Assembly: GCA_945915475.1 (NCBI GenBank)
Contig: CAMEFI010000010.1
Coordinates: 25,583 to 89,582 of the forward strand
Direction of reading: 5' to 3'
Source: an uncultured Clostridium sp.
GTDB lineage: Bacteria > Bacillota > Clostridia > Lachnospirales > Lachnospiraceae
Length of the DNA stretch: 64,000 nucleotides
The notes beneath the pieces are model-generated. The model was not told the origin of the DNA. It saw only the letters and a program-made list of their open reading frames with translations, and searched no databases. Position numbers and translations under genes: made by a program. This document shows, piece by piece, positions 46,776 through 54,834 of the stretch; within the stretch, counting starts at the first letter, position 1, and every line of letters begins with the position of its first letter.

Positions 46776-48258
46776 GAAGAAGGAAATGGATACACGTCTT
46801 CTAACACCACAGCAGCGTGCTTTTCTGGAAAAAGAAGAAAAAATTGATAAGATTAATCAGAAAATGAATGGTCCCATTATCGGAATCACCTATCTGTGTG
46901 GCTTTTTAGTGATTGGTCTGATTGCGTACATTCTGCATTTTATGATTGCAGAGAAGGACGAGGTCATTGCCAATGCAGCCAATACCCGTTTGGACAGTTA
47001 TGCGGCGGATGTGAATCGTGGAGATATTGTGACGAAGGATGGTAAGACAGTGGCAACAAACAAAAATGGCCAGCGTTATTATCCATATGATAATTTGTTT
47101 GCACATGCGGTGGGATATTCTGACTATACCAAAGCCGGTGTGGAGCTGATTGGTAACTATTATCTGATGGACAGCCACGCCAATCTTCTTGAGCGTGCTA
47201 TTCATACTTTGAGAGAGGAACAGAACGAGGGAGATACGGTTGTAACAACTTTGAATTATGAGCTTCAAAAGACTGCATATGATGCCCTGGGTAGTGCAGA
47301 TGGTGCAGTGGTGATGATGAAACCGGATACCGGCCGGATTCTTGCTATGGTTTCTAAGCCGGATTTTAATCCAAATGATATTGATACCGTGTGGGAAGAG
47401 GCGAATAAAGAAGGATCTACCAGTTCAGTATTGCTTAATCGTGCTACGCAGGGATTATATCCGCCTGGCTCCACATTTAAAGTGCTGACAACACTTTCCT
47501 TTATGCGCCAGAATAGAAAATATAAAGATTATAGGTATGAGTGTTCGCAATCGGAAGCTGTTTTTAACGGTGTAAGTGTACATTGTTATGATAGCAAGAC
47601 CCACGGGGAAGAAGATTTAGAGGATGCTCTTGCAAATTCCTGTAATCAGGCATTTGCGGATATTGGCACACAATTAGATGTGGACAAATGGAAAGATACC
47701 CTGGAAAGTTTTTTGTTTAATCAGTCACTTCCATATATGGATGCCAGTGCCACCAGCCGTTTCACGCTGGATAGTAAGTCGGATAAGGGGTATATTCCAC
47801 AGACAGCGTTTGGTCAGGGAGATACATTGATTACCCCGCTTCATAATGCTATGATCGTGTCCACCATTGCAAATGGCGGGCTGATGATGAAACCGTATAT
47901 GATTGACAGTGTTGAGAATTATAAAGGTAAGAGAATTAAAAAGTTCTCACCAGCTTCGTATGATACATTAATGACTTCGGATGAGGTAGATACTCTTACG
48001 GGATACATGCGCAAGGTTGTAACGGATGGTACTGCGGCTCCTTATTTTTCAGGTGCGTCTTACGAGGCGGCAGGTAAAACAGGTACGGCGGAGTATGCCA
48101 ATGGAGAGCATGATTTTTCTTGGTTTATCGGATTCACCAGCGTGGATCATCCGGAAGTCTGCATCAGTGTTGTTGTGGAGGAATCGGATGTCAATGGTGT
48201 GAAAGCAACAGCGATTGCCAGAACAATGTTTGATGCATATTATAATCTGTCCGAATAA
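46729..48258 (+). CDS. Class B penicillin-binding protein (transpeptidase) partner of the SEDS protein
   Basis: 509 residues: a basic cytoplasmic start, one TM (about 48-70), a pedestal domain and a transpeptidase domain with S248-x-x-K251 (PPGSTFK), S304-x-N306 (ANSCNQA) and K450-T-G (AGKTGTAE). It cross-links glycan strands made by the SEDS enzyme. The proposed start is a TTG at 46729 with AGAGG about 9 bp upstream; an ATG at 46786 lies only 2 bp from its nearest purine run and would remove most of the basic stretch. The overlap with the SEDS gene suggests coupled synthesis in equal amounts. Confidence 0.93.
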   Translation: MKKKEETLKKPRKGRKKKEMDTRLLTPQQRAFLEKEEKIDKINQKMNGPIIGITYLCGFLVIGLIAYILHFMIAEKDEVIANAANTRLDSYAADVNRGDIVTKDGKTVATNKNGQRYYPYDNLFAHAVGYSDYTKAGVELIGNYYLMDSHANLLERAIHTLREEQNEGDTVVTTLNYELQKTAYDALGSADGAVVMMKPDTGRILAMVSKPDFNPNDIDTVWEEANKEGSTSSVLLNRATQGLYPPGSTFKVLTTLSFMRQNRKYKDYRYECSQSEAVFNGVSVHCYDSKTHGEEDLEDALANSCNQAFADIGTQLDVDKWKDTLESFLFNQSLPYMDASATSRFTLDSKSDKGYIPQTAFGQGDTLITPLHNAMIVSTIANGGLMMKPYMIDSVENYKGKRIKKFSPASYDTLMTSDEVDTLTGYMRKVVTDGTAAPYFSGASYEAAGKTGTAEYANGEHDFSWFIGFTSVDHPEVCISVVVEESDVNGVKATAIARTMFDAYYNLSE

Positions 48259-48265
48259 ATTTTTC

Positions 48266-48294
48266 TTGCTATTTGATGTATTAATTGCTATACT
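48266..48294 (+). promoter_or_regulatory. Promoter of the NUDIX gene
   Basis: TTGCTA and TATACT with a 17-bp spacer in the gap after the PBP gene. Confidence 0.65.
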
Positions 48295-48337
48295 TTAGAG
48301 TAATTAGGCAACACACCAATTATTAGGAGGAACAGCT

Positions 48338-48790
48338 ATGATAGAAGCAGTAAGCTGTGGTGGTGTGGTAATCTTCAGAGGTAAAGTGTTGTTACTTTAT
48401 AAGAACTATAAGAATAAGTACGAAGGCTGGGTACTACCAAAGGGAACGGTAGAAGAAGGCGAAGAGTACAAGGAGACGGCGTTGCGAGAAGTCAGAGAAG
48501 AGACAGGCGTACGTGCTCAGATTATTAAGTATGTGAATAAGAGTAATTATACCTTTAATACCGCATACGATGTAGTGAATAAAGATGTGCATTGGTATCT
48601 GATGATGGCTGACAGTTATTACAGCAAACCTCAAAGAGAAGAGTACTTTATGGATTCTGGATACTATAAGTATCATGAAGCGTATCATCTGTTGAAGTTC
48701 CCGAATGAGAAGCAGATTTTAGAACAGGCTTATGGTGAGTATCAGGATTTGAAGCAGAGTAATCTGTGGGGCTCTAAGAAGTATTTTTAA
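48338..48790 (+). CDS. NUDIX hydrolase
   Basis: 150 residues with a complete Nudix box (GTVEEGEEYKETALREVREE, residues about 34-53, then TG). These enzymes cleave nucleoside diphosphates linked to another group. The substrate is not predictable; the size and the CGGVVIF opening resemble Ap4A-type or MutT-like proteins. AGGAGG lies before the ATG. It has its own promoter and terminator, so it is a single-gene unit. Confidence 0.93.
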   Translation: MIEAVSCGGVVIFRGKVLLLYKNYKNKYEGWVLPKGTVEEGEEYKETALREVREETGVRAQIIKYVNKSNYTFNTAYDVVNKDVHWYLMMADSYYSKPQREEYFMDSGYYKYHEAYHLLKFPNEKQILEQAYGEYQDLKQSNLWGSKKYF

Positions 48791-48795
48791 TGGAC

Positions 48796-48827
48796 AAAAG
48801 CCGGTATACATTCACCGGCTTTTTTTC
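48796..48827 (+). terminator. Terminator after the NUDIX gene
   Basis: AAAGCCGGT pairs with ACCGGCTTT across an 8-base loop and is followed by T7. Confidence 0.9.
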
Positions 48828-48884
48828 ATAGTAACAGACGCTTTGCAGGCAATAGGATAAAAAACGAGACAGAAAGGAATCTGT

Positions 48885-49679
48885 ATGAAAAAAAGAATTA
48901 TAAAAGTTATGATGGCATGCTGCATTCTGGTAGCTGTGGGATGTGGGGGATATCTGGGCTATTATTATTATACAAGTATAAAGAGTGAGGGAGCTCTTAA
49001 TGACCTGAAAGAGCAGATTGTTATTGATGGTAAGGATAATAACATTTCTGATTCGGATGCCGGTCCGGTAATGGTGGATGTGAATGGTGTTTCTGTACAG
49101 AAGAAATTTGAAGCATTATACAGGGAGAATCCGGATTTTGTAGGATGGCTTACCATTGAGGATACCCATATTGATTATCCGGTTATGTATACCCCAAGTT
49201 CAAGGGAGGGTGGACAATATTACATTCATCGGAATTATGAAGGCTCCTATTCTGCGGCCGGATTACCCTTTGTTGACTGTAATTGCAAGTTGGAGCCCGC
49301 AACTGATAATGTGATTATCTACGGACACAATATGAATGCAGGAACGATGTTTCATGATTTGTTAAAATATGAAGAAGATGGGTTTTATGAGAAACACAAG
49401 ACCTTTCGGTTTGATACCATTTACGGAGATGGGCAGTATGAAGTGGTTGCTTTTTTCCGTGGAGAGATTCTTCCGGAGGAATCGAAGGATTTCAAATATT
49501 ATGAATTTGTAAATGCAGGTAGTGAAGAAGAATTCCTATCTTATGTAGATTCTGTTAAAAAGATGTCCATTGTAGATACCGGAGTAGATGTACAATACGG
49601 AGATAAACTGATAACATTATCTACATGTGCATATCATGTTACAGATGGACGTTTTGCTGTTATAGCAAAAAAACGATAG
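48885..49679 (+). CDS. srtB: Class B sortase
   Basis: 264 residues: TM/signal anchor (about 5-27), then a sortase beta-barrel. The catalytic residues are H148 (IYGHNM), C248 (TLSTCAY) and R256 (DGRFAVI). Class B sortases attach proteins with NPQTN-like signals or build pili. No protein in this window has a recognisable sorting signal, so its substrate lies elsewhere. AGAAAGGAAT precedes the ATG. The last codons and the stop are inside the stem of the following terminator. Confidence 0.93.
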   Translation: MKKRIIKVMMACCILVAVGCGGYLGYYYYTSIKSEGALNDLKEQIVIDGKDNNISDSDAGPVMVDVNGVSVQKKFEALYRENPDFVGWLTIEDTHIDYPVMYTPSSREGGQYYIHRNYEGSYSAAGLPFVDCNCKLEPATDNVIIYGHNMNAGTMFHDLLKYEEDGFYEKHKTFRFDTIYGDGQYEVVAFFRGEILPEESKDFKYYEFVNAGSEEEFLSYVDSVKKMSIVDTGVDVQYGDKLITLSTCAYHVTDGRFAVIAKKR

Positions 49680-49697
49680 CAAATTATGCTATCGTTT
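49671..49697 (-). terminator. Terminator of tRNA-Leu (shared with the sortase end)
   Basis: AAACGATAGC and GCTATCGTTT form a 10-bp stem around AAATTAT. On the minus strand it is followed by T-rich sequence (the A-run within the end of the sortase gene), so it suits the tRNA transcript best. It may also slow + strand transcripts. Confidence 0.75.
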
Positions 49698-49699
49698 CA

Positions 49700-49783
49700 T
49701 GCCGGTGATGGGACTTGAACCCATACGATGTTGCCATCAACAGATTTTGAGTCTGCCTCGTCTGCCAATTCCGACACACCGGC
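49700..49783 (-). tRNA. tRNA-Leu (anticodon CAA)
   Basis: On the minus strand, an 84-base cloverleaf: acceptor GCCGGTG pairing with CACCGGC, D-arm with GGAATTGGCAGAC, anticodon stem GCAGA/TCTGT around the loop CTCAAAA (CAA, reading UUG), a long variable arm (TGATGGCAACATC) typical of class II leucine tRNAs, and a T-arm with GGGTTCAAGTCCC. The discriminator is A. The 3' CCA is not encoded. A strong minus-strand promoter lies upstream and a hairpin downstream. Confidence 0.97.
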
Positions 49784-49806
49784 CTATTGCAAAACCAACG
49801 AATGTT

Positions 49807-49835
49807 AGTATAATGGTAATTGGTATTTTTGTCAA
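49807..49835 (-). promoter_or_regulatory. Promoter of tRNA-Leu
   Basis: Minus-strand TTGACA (49835-49830) and TATACT (49812-49807) with a 17-bp spacer, about 24 bp before the mature tRNA. Confidence 0.85.
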
Positions 49836-49878
49836 GCATTTTTTACAAAAAAATAATATGGCTTTTGGGCTTATTTAT

Positions 49879-49907
49879 TTGTCAATCGAATGGAATAATG
49901 GTATGAT
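49879..49907 (+). promoter_or_regulatory. Promoter of mutY
   Basis: TTGTCA and TATGAT spaced by 17 bp, with a TG one base before the -10 (extended -10), 35 bp before the mutY start. Confidence 0.7.
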
Positions 49908-49941
49908 AGGAGAAGTTATGAAATATGACAGGTGAATAGTA

Positions 49942-51006
49942 ATGAAAGATTGGCTTTTGATAAAACAACCATTATTAAGCTGGTATGATCACAATCATCG
50001 TGAATTGAAGTGGCGCCAGACAAAGGATCCTTATGCAATCTGGATTTCTGAGATTATGCTGCAGCAGACACGGGTGGAGGCAGTGAAAGGGTATTACGAC
50101 CGTTTTCTTAAGATCTTACCGGATGTGAAAGCTCTTGCAATGGTAGAGGAAGAGGTATTACTCAAATTATGGGAGGGGCTGGGATATTACAACCGTGCCA
50201 GGAATCTAAAAAAAGCAGCTATGCAGATCATGGATCAGTATGCCGGAACATTTCCTTCAAAGTATGAGCAGGTGATTGGTTTAGCAGGAATTGGTGAATA
50301 TACAGCAGGGGCAATTTGTTCTATTTGTTATGATGCACCTACACCGGCGGTGGATGGAAATGTATTGCGTGTTATGATGCGGCTACAGAACTGTTATGAT
50401 AACATAGATGATCTGAAAACGAAGAAAAATGCAAGGACAGAACTTGTATCTTTATATGAAAGCGGAGATTGTGGGCGGCTTACACAGGCATTGATGGAGT
50501 TAGGAGCCGTTGTCTGTATTCCCAATGGTATACCGAAATGCACCGAATGTCCCCTTAAGAATCAATGCATGGCATATGAGAAACAATCGTATATGGAGCT
50601 TCCGGTTCGCAAGCCAAAGAAGCAGAGAAGAATTGAAGACATGACAGTCTTTGTATTACATGATGGGGATTATTATGCCATTGGAAAACGTCCGGATTCC
50701 GGCCTGCTTGCCGGCATGTGGGAATTTTACCACGCAAAGGGAACTATGGATGCGAAACAGGCAGTCTCATTTATTGCAAAAGAAGGGTTTGAACCGGTTG
50801 CAATTGAATATGAAATACCCTATACCCATATATTTAGTCATGTGGAATGGCGGATGCGGGCATATTTTATTCAATGCAGAAAGAGAAAAGAATCTTTACA
50901 GTGGGTACAGCGTTCAGAATTAGACAGTACGTATGCATTACCGACTGCATTTAAGACATTTTTAGAAAAGGAGTCCTCAAATGAATTGTCTAGAGGCACA
51001 ATCTAA
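49942..51006 (+). CDS. mutY: A/G-specific adenine DNA glycosylase
   Basis: Removes adenine mispaired with 8-oxoguanine. 354 residues: the catalytic N-domain has MLQQTRVEAV, the helix-hairpin-helix GLAGIGEYTAGAI with the catalytic Asp in VDGNVLRV, and a [4Fe-4S] ligand set CIPNGIPKCTECPLKNQC. The C-terminal part (about 225-345) is the Nudix-like 8-oxoG-recognition domain. The ATG follows AGGTGA about 6 bp upstream. The last 26 bp overlap the next gene. Confidence 0.96.
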   Translation: MKDWLLIKQPLLSWYDHNHRELKWRQTKDPYAIWISEIMLQQTRVEAVKGYYDRFLKILPDVKALAMVEEEVLLKLWEGLGYYNRARNLKKAAMQIMDQYAGTFPSKYEQVIGLAGIGEYTAGAICSICYDAPTPAVDGNVLRVMMRLQNCYDNIDDLKTKKNARTELVSLYESGDCGRLTQALMELGAVVCIPNGIPKCTECPLKNQCMAYEKQSYMELPVRKPKKQRRIEDMTVFVLHDGDYYAIGKRPDSGLLAGMWEFYHAKGTMDAKQAVSFIAKEGFEPVAIEYEIPYTHIFSHVEWRMRAYFIQCRKRKESLQWVQRSELDSTYALPTAFKTFLEKESSNELSRGTI

Positions 51007-51499
51007 GATTATCGCGTATATTGATAATAAGTTAGATAAGGAAGAAAAGACAGAATTTCTCAGGCATATTACGCGGTGCAAGGATTGTAAAGAAGAATTG
51101 AATATTTACTATACAATGATTGAAGGAATGCGGCAGTTAGACAGTAATCTTCCGTTATCAAGAGATTTTTCCCAGGAATTAGACGATAGAATCGACCGGG
51201 AGTTAATGCATAATAAAAAGAAACAGGAATTTTTCCGTTCTTCTGTGTGTATAGTGGTTCTTTCTGTGCTTGGATTTCTTATTTTTGGTTATGTGAATTT
51301 CCTGAATATCTTGCGGGCAGACGAACAGGCGAGATTAAAAGAAGCACAGGGGGAGCATTATTTTAGTGATACCTTTGATTCTGTTTTATTTGTACCGGAT
51401 GAGGAGGAAGAAATGCTAAGTATTAATGTGGAAAAGGACGAGCCGGAACCTGGATTTTATGAGAAGATACGGCAGTATAATGCATTAGATCAAGAATAA
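50981..51499 (+). CDS. Zinc-finger anti-sigma-like membrane protein
   Basis: 172 residues: an N-terminal zf-HC2-like module with C3, H29 and C33/C36 (HITRCKDC), one transmembrane segment (about 86-108) and an acidic extracytoplasmic part of about 60 residues. This is the layout of anti-sigma factors that hold ECF sigma factors at the membrane. No sigma gene is in this window, so the partner is unknown. The start has AAAGGAG inside mutY, and polA follows after 20 bp. Confidence 0.8.
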   Translation: MNCLEAQSKIIAYIDNKLDKEEKTEFLRHITRCKDCKEELNIYYTMIEGMRQLDSNLPLSRDFSQELDDRIDRELMHNKKKQEFFRSSVCIVVLSVLGFLIFGYVNFLNILRADEQARLKEAQGEHYFSDTFDSVLFVPDEEEEMLSINVEKDEPEPGFYEKIRQYNALDQE

Positions 51500-51519
51500 T
51501 ATAACAGTGAGGGAATAAC

Positions 51520-54156
51520 ATGGACAAACTTTTATTGGTAGATGGACATAGTATACTGAACCGGGCATTTTATGGATTACCGGATTTGACAAATTCAAAA
51601 GGACAGCATACCAATGCAGTTCTTGGTTTTATCAATATTGTTATGAAGGTGATTGAGGAGGAGCAACCAACTCATTTTGCAGTTGCATTTGATGTACATG
51701 AAAAGACATTTCGACATAAGATGTTTGAGACATATAAAGGAACAAGAAAAGGAATGCCGGATGAACTTAGAGAGCAGGTTCCGCTTATTAAGGATCTGCT
51801 TTCGGCAATGGATGTAACCGTGATGGAAGCACCTGGCTTTGAAGCAGATGATATTATTGGTACGATGTCTCGAAAAGGTGAGGAGAAGGGAATGGATGTA
51901 ACCGTTCTTTCCGGTGACCGTGATCTGCTTCAGCTCGCCACAAAGAAGGTTCTAATTAAGATTCCCAAAACAAAAGGCGGGCAGACAACAGTTGAGAATT
52001 ATCATGAGGAAGATGTTGTGGCTCTTTATGGTGTGACACCAAAAGAATTTATTGATATGAAAGGGTTGATGGGAGATACATCGGATAATATTCCGGGAGT
52101 TCCCGGAATTGGGGAGAAGACGGCTGGCAAGATTATTGCCACTTATCACAGCATCGAAGAAGCCTATGCACATATCGCGGAGATTAAACCAAAGAAAGCC
52201 ATGGAAAATCTTTCAGAGTATTACGATCAGGCTTTGATGAGTAAAGTATTAGCCACCATCAAATTAGATGTGCCATTACAGGTGACATTTTCTGATATGG
52301 TGTATCATAATCCGTTTACACAGGAAGCGTATCAAATTGTTAAGCAATTAGAATTAAAAAGTATTCTCAAATATTTCAATGGGAAAGAGACAAAACCGGC
52401 TTTTGATATTACCACACATTACGTTACAGAATTAAGTGAGATGGAACAATTTTTTTCCGGAATTGCGGACTGCAAACGGCTTGGAATTTTTGCCTGCGTG
52501 GAAAATGGCATTTTCCTTGGGGCCGGAATCACAACAGATGGGAATCGTGCAACATTTATAGCCTGTTCCATGCTTGTAACAGAGGAACTTATTTTCGCAC
52601 GATTGCGAGAGATTTATGAAAAGAATACAGATAGTTATTTTGTGACAAATGATTTAAAGAAGCTGCTTAAAGTCTTTCCGGTTTCTTCTGAGGGACGAAT
52701 CTTTGATACTTCCATAGCTGCATATTTGCTTAACCCGTCAAAGGATACGTATGGTTATGATGATATTGCCCGGGATTATTTGCAGATTACGGTTCCCTCC
52801 CGTAAGGAACTGTTGGACAAGAAAATATTATCTGTAATGACAATTCAGGAAAAGAATGCACTTTCTTATGTGGCATATGAGACTTGTGTTCCTTATCTTG
52901 CGATGGAACATTTAAAAACAGCACTGGAAAAGGCTTTAGAATATCATTTATATGAGGATATTGAACTTCCCACTGTGTATGTGCTAGAGCATATGGAAAA
53001 AGAAGGAATTCGTGTAGATGCCAAAGCTCTTACAGAGTATGGTATGATGTTAGGTGAACGGGTAGATGCGTTAGCTGCAGCTATCTATCATGAGGCCGGA
53101 TGTGAATTCAATATCAATTCACCCAAGCAGTTAGGCGAAGTCTTGTTTGATCAGTTACAACTTCCGGGAGCCAAGAAGACGAAGACAGGATATTCAACGA
53201 ATGTAGATGTTCTTAACAAATTAAAGAATGATTATCAGATTGTTGCAGATGTATTGGATTATCGTCAGGTATCAAAGTTGAAATCCACATATGCAGATGG
53301 GTTATCGGCGTATATTCAGACTGACGGAAGAATTCATGGAACCTTTAATCAGACAATTACAGCAACAGGAAGAATCAGTTCCACAGAACCGAACTTGCAA
53401 AACATTCCAATGCGGACGGAATTAGGACGGCAGATTCGTAAGGTATTCATTCCAAAGGATGATTACGTATTTGTTGATGCAGATTATTCCCAGATTGAGT
53501 TGCGTGTACTCGCTCATTTTTCTAATGATGAGAAATTGATTCAGGCATATAACGAGAATCAGGACATTCATGCGCTTACAGCATCACAGGTGTTCAATGT
53601 ACCGATTGATCAGGTAGACGATCTGATGCGAAGAAATGCAAAGGCTGTTAATTTTGGTATTGTATATGGAATCAGTTCCTTTGGTCTTGCGGAGGATCTG
53701 AATATTTCCAAAAAAGAGGCTGCTGCATACATTGACAGTTATTTTGCAACATATCCGGGTGTGAAACATTTCTTAGATGAGACGGTAGCACATGCAAAGG
53801 AAACGGGAATGACACATACATTATATGGAAGAATCCGGCAGATTCCGGAATTGTCTTCATCAAATTTCATGCAAAGAAGTTTTGGTGAACGGGTTGCCAT
53901 GAATTCGCCGATTCAGGGAACTGCTGCGGATATTATTAAGATTGCGATGATTCGTGTACATGAAAGACTACAGAGGGAACATCTACGGTCTTCTCTCATT
54001 TTGCAGATTCATGATGAACTTCTGATTGAAACCCACAAAGATGAAGTGGAACAGGTAAAACAGATTCTTGTGGAGGAGATGACGCATGCCGCAGATCTTA
54101 AAGTACCCCTTTCGGTGAGCGTCAGTGTTGGAAATGACTGGTATGAGGCAAAGTAA
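51520..54156 (+). CDS. polA: DNA polymerase I
   Basis: 878 residues: 5'-3' exonuclease (about 1-290, VDGHSILNRAF, FEADDIIGT), a 3'-5' exonuclease-like middle, and the polymerase domain (DYSQIELRVLAHFS, RRNAKAVNFGIVYG, QIHDELLIE). In the middle domain the DTET-type acidic motif is replaced (GIFACVENG), so proofreading is probably absent, as in many Firmicutes. It functions in Okazaki-fragment maturation and repair. coaE follows after 18 bp, a common polA-coaE arrangement. Confidence 0.96.
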   Translation: MDKLLLVDGHSILNRAFYGLPDLTNSKGQHTNAVLGFINIVMKVIEEEQPTHFAVAFDVHEKTFRHKMFETYKGTRKGMPDELREQVPLIKDLLSAMDVTVMEAPGFEADDIIGTMSRKGEEKGMDVTVLSGDRDLLQLATKKVLIKIPKTKGGQTTVENYHEEDVVALYGVTPKEFIDMKGLMGDTSDNIPGVPGIGEKTAGKIIATYHSIEEAYAHIAEIKPKKAMENLSEYYDQALMSKVLATIKLDVPLQVTFSDMVYHNPFTQEAYQIVKQLELKSILKYFNGKETKPAFDITTHYVTELSEMEQFFSGIADCKRLGIFACVENGIFLGAGITTDGNRATFIACSMLVTEELIFARLREIYEKNTDSYFVTNDLKKLLKVFPVSSEGRIFDTSIAAYLLNPSKDTYGYDDIARDYLQITVPSRKELLDKKILSVMTIQEKNALSYVAYETCVPYLAMEHLKTALEKALEYHLYEDIELPTVYVLEHMEKEGIRVDAKALTEYGMMLGERVDALAAAIYHEAGCEFNINSPKQLGEVLFDQLQLPGAKKTKTGYSTNVDVLNKLKNDYQIVADVLDYRQVSKLKSTYADGLSAYIQTDGRIHGTFNQTITATGRISSTEPNLQNIPMRTELGRQIRKVFIPKDDYVFVDADYSQIELRVLAHFSNDEKLIQAYNENQDIHALTASQVFNVPIDQVDDLMRRNAKAVNFGIVYGISSFGLAEDLNISKKEAAAYIDSYFATYPGVKHFLDETVAHAKETGMTHTLYGRIRQIPELSSSNFMQRSFGERVAMNSPIQGTAADIIKIAMIRVHERLQREHLRSSLILQIHDELLIETHKDEVEQVKQILVEEMTHAADLKVPLSVSVSVGNDWYEAK

Positions 54157-54174
54157 GAAAGGTATTGGGCAAAG

Positions 54175-54771
54175 ATGAAAATTATAGGAATAACCGGTGG
54201 TATTGGTACTGGCAAGAGTACCATACTTCGGATGATGGAAAAGGAATGTGGTGCATATGTTGTGGAGACAGATACGCTGGCGCATCATTTGATGAAACCG
54301 GGGGAAGCGGTATATGAAAGAATTGTAGATACATTCGGAACAGATATATTAAATGAAGATTTAACGATCGACCGGGCAAAGCTTGGTAGTATTGTGTTTG
54401 CGGACGAAGAACTGCTTCAAGCACTAAATGCAATTGTACACCCTGCTGTGAAGGAGTATCTCCTACATGACATTGAGAGAAAGAAGAAGGATGGGAAAGC
54501 TGCATTTTATGTCATAGAAGCAGCTCTGTTGATTGAAGATGGATATAAAAAAATATGTGATGAATTGTGGTACATATATGTTGACAGAGAGGAACGGATT
54601 CGCAGACTGATGGCCGGTCGTGGTGGAGACCGTGCCAAGTATGAAGCAGTAATGGAAAACCAGGCTTCAGAGGATTTCTATAGAAGAAATTGTGATGTTG
54701 TGATCAATAATCAGAATAGTTATGAAAAAACAGCAAATATGGTAAAGGAATTATTGTTTTCATCAAGATAG
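54175..54771 (+). CDS. coaE: Dephospho-CoA kinase
   Basis: Last step of coenzyme A synthesis. 198 residues with P-loop GGIGTGKST, the ETDTLAHHLM substrate segment, and the R-rich lid (RIRRLMAGRGG). The distal part overlaps a promoter for the next gene. Confidence 0.95.
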   Translation: MKIIGITGGIGTGKSTILRMMEKECGAYVVETDTLAHHLMKPGEAVYERIVDTFGTDILNEDLTIDRAKLGSIVFADEELLQALNAIVHPAVKEYLLHDIERKKKDGKAAFYVIEAALLIEDGYKKICDELWYIYVDREERIRRLMAGRGGDRAKYEAVMENQASEDFYRRNCDVVINNQNSYEKTANMVKELLFSSR

Positions 54772-54782
54772 TGTGGTATAAT
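54754..54782 (+). promoter_or_regulatory. Promoter of the FtsA-like gene
   Basis: TTGTTT and TATAAT spaced 17 bp, with TG one base before the -10. It overlaps the end of coaE. Confidence 0.65.
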
Positions 54783-54834
54783 TTGTTACGGAAATATTAA
54801 ATAGGGTTTTTGTGCCCTTTGAAGGGGTAGGGTT

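Noticed and set aside
49699..49935. A 78-residue + strand reading frame over the tRNA-Leu gene, ending with a five-codon mini-frame (MKYDR) before mutY
   Set aside because: It runs antisense through a clear tRNA and its own promoter; the mini-frame has a ribosome-binding site but is too short to call a gene without data.
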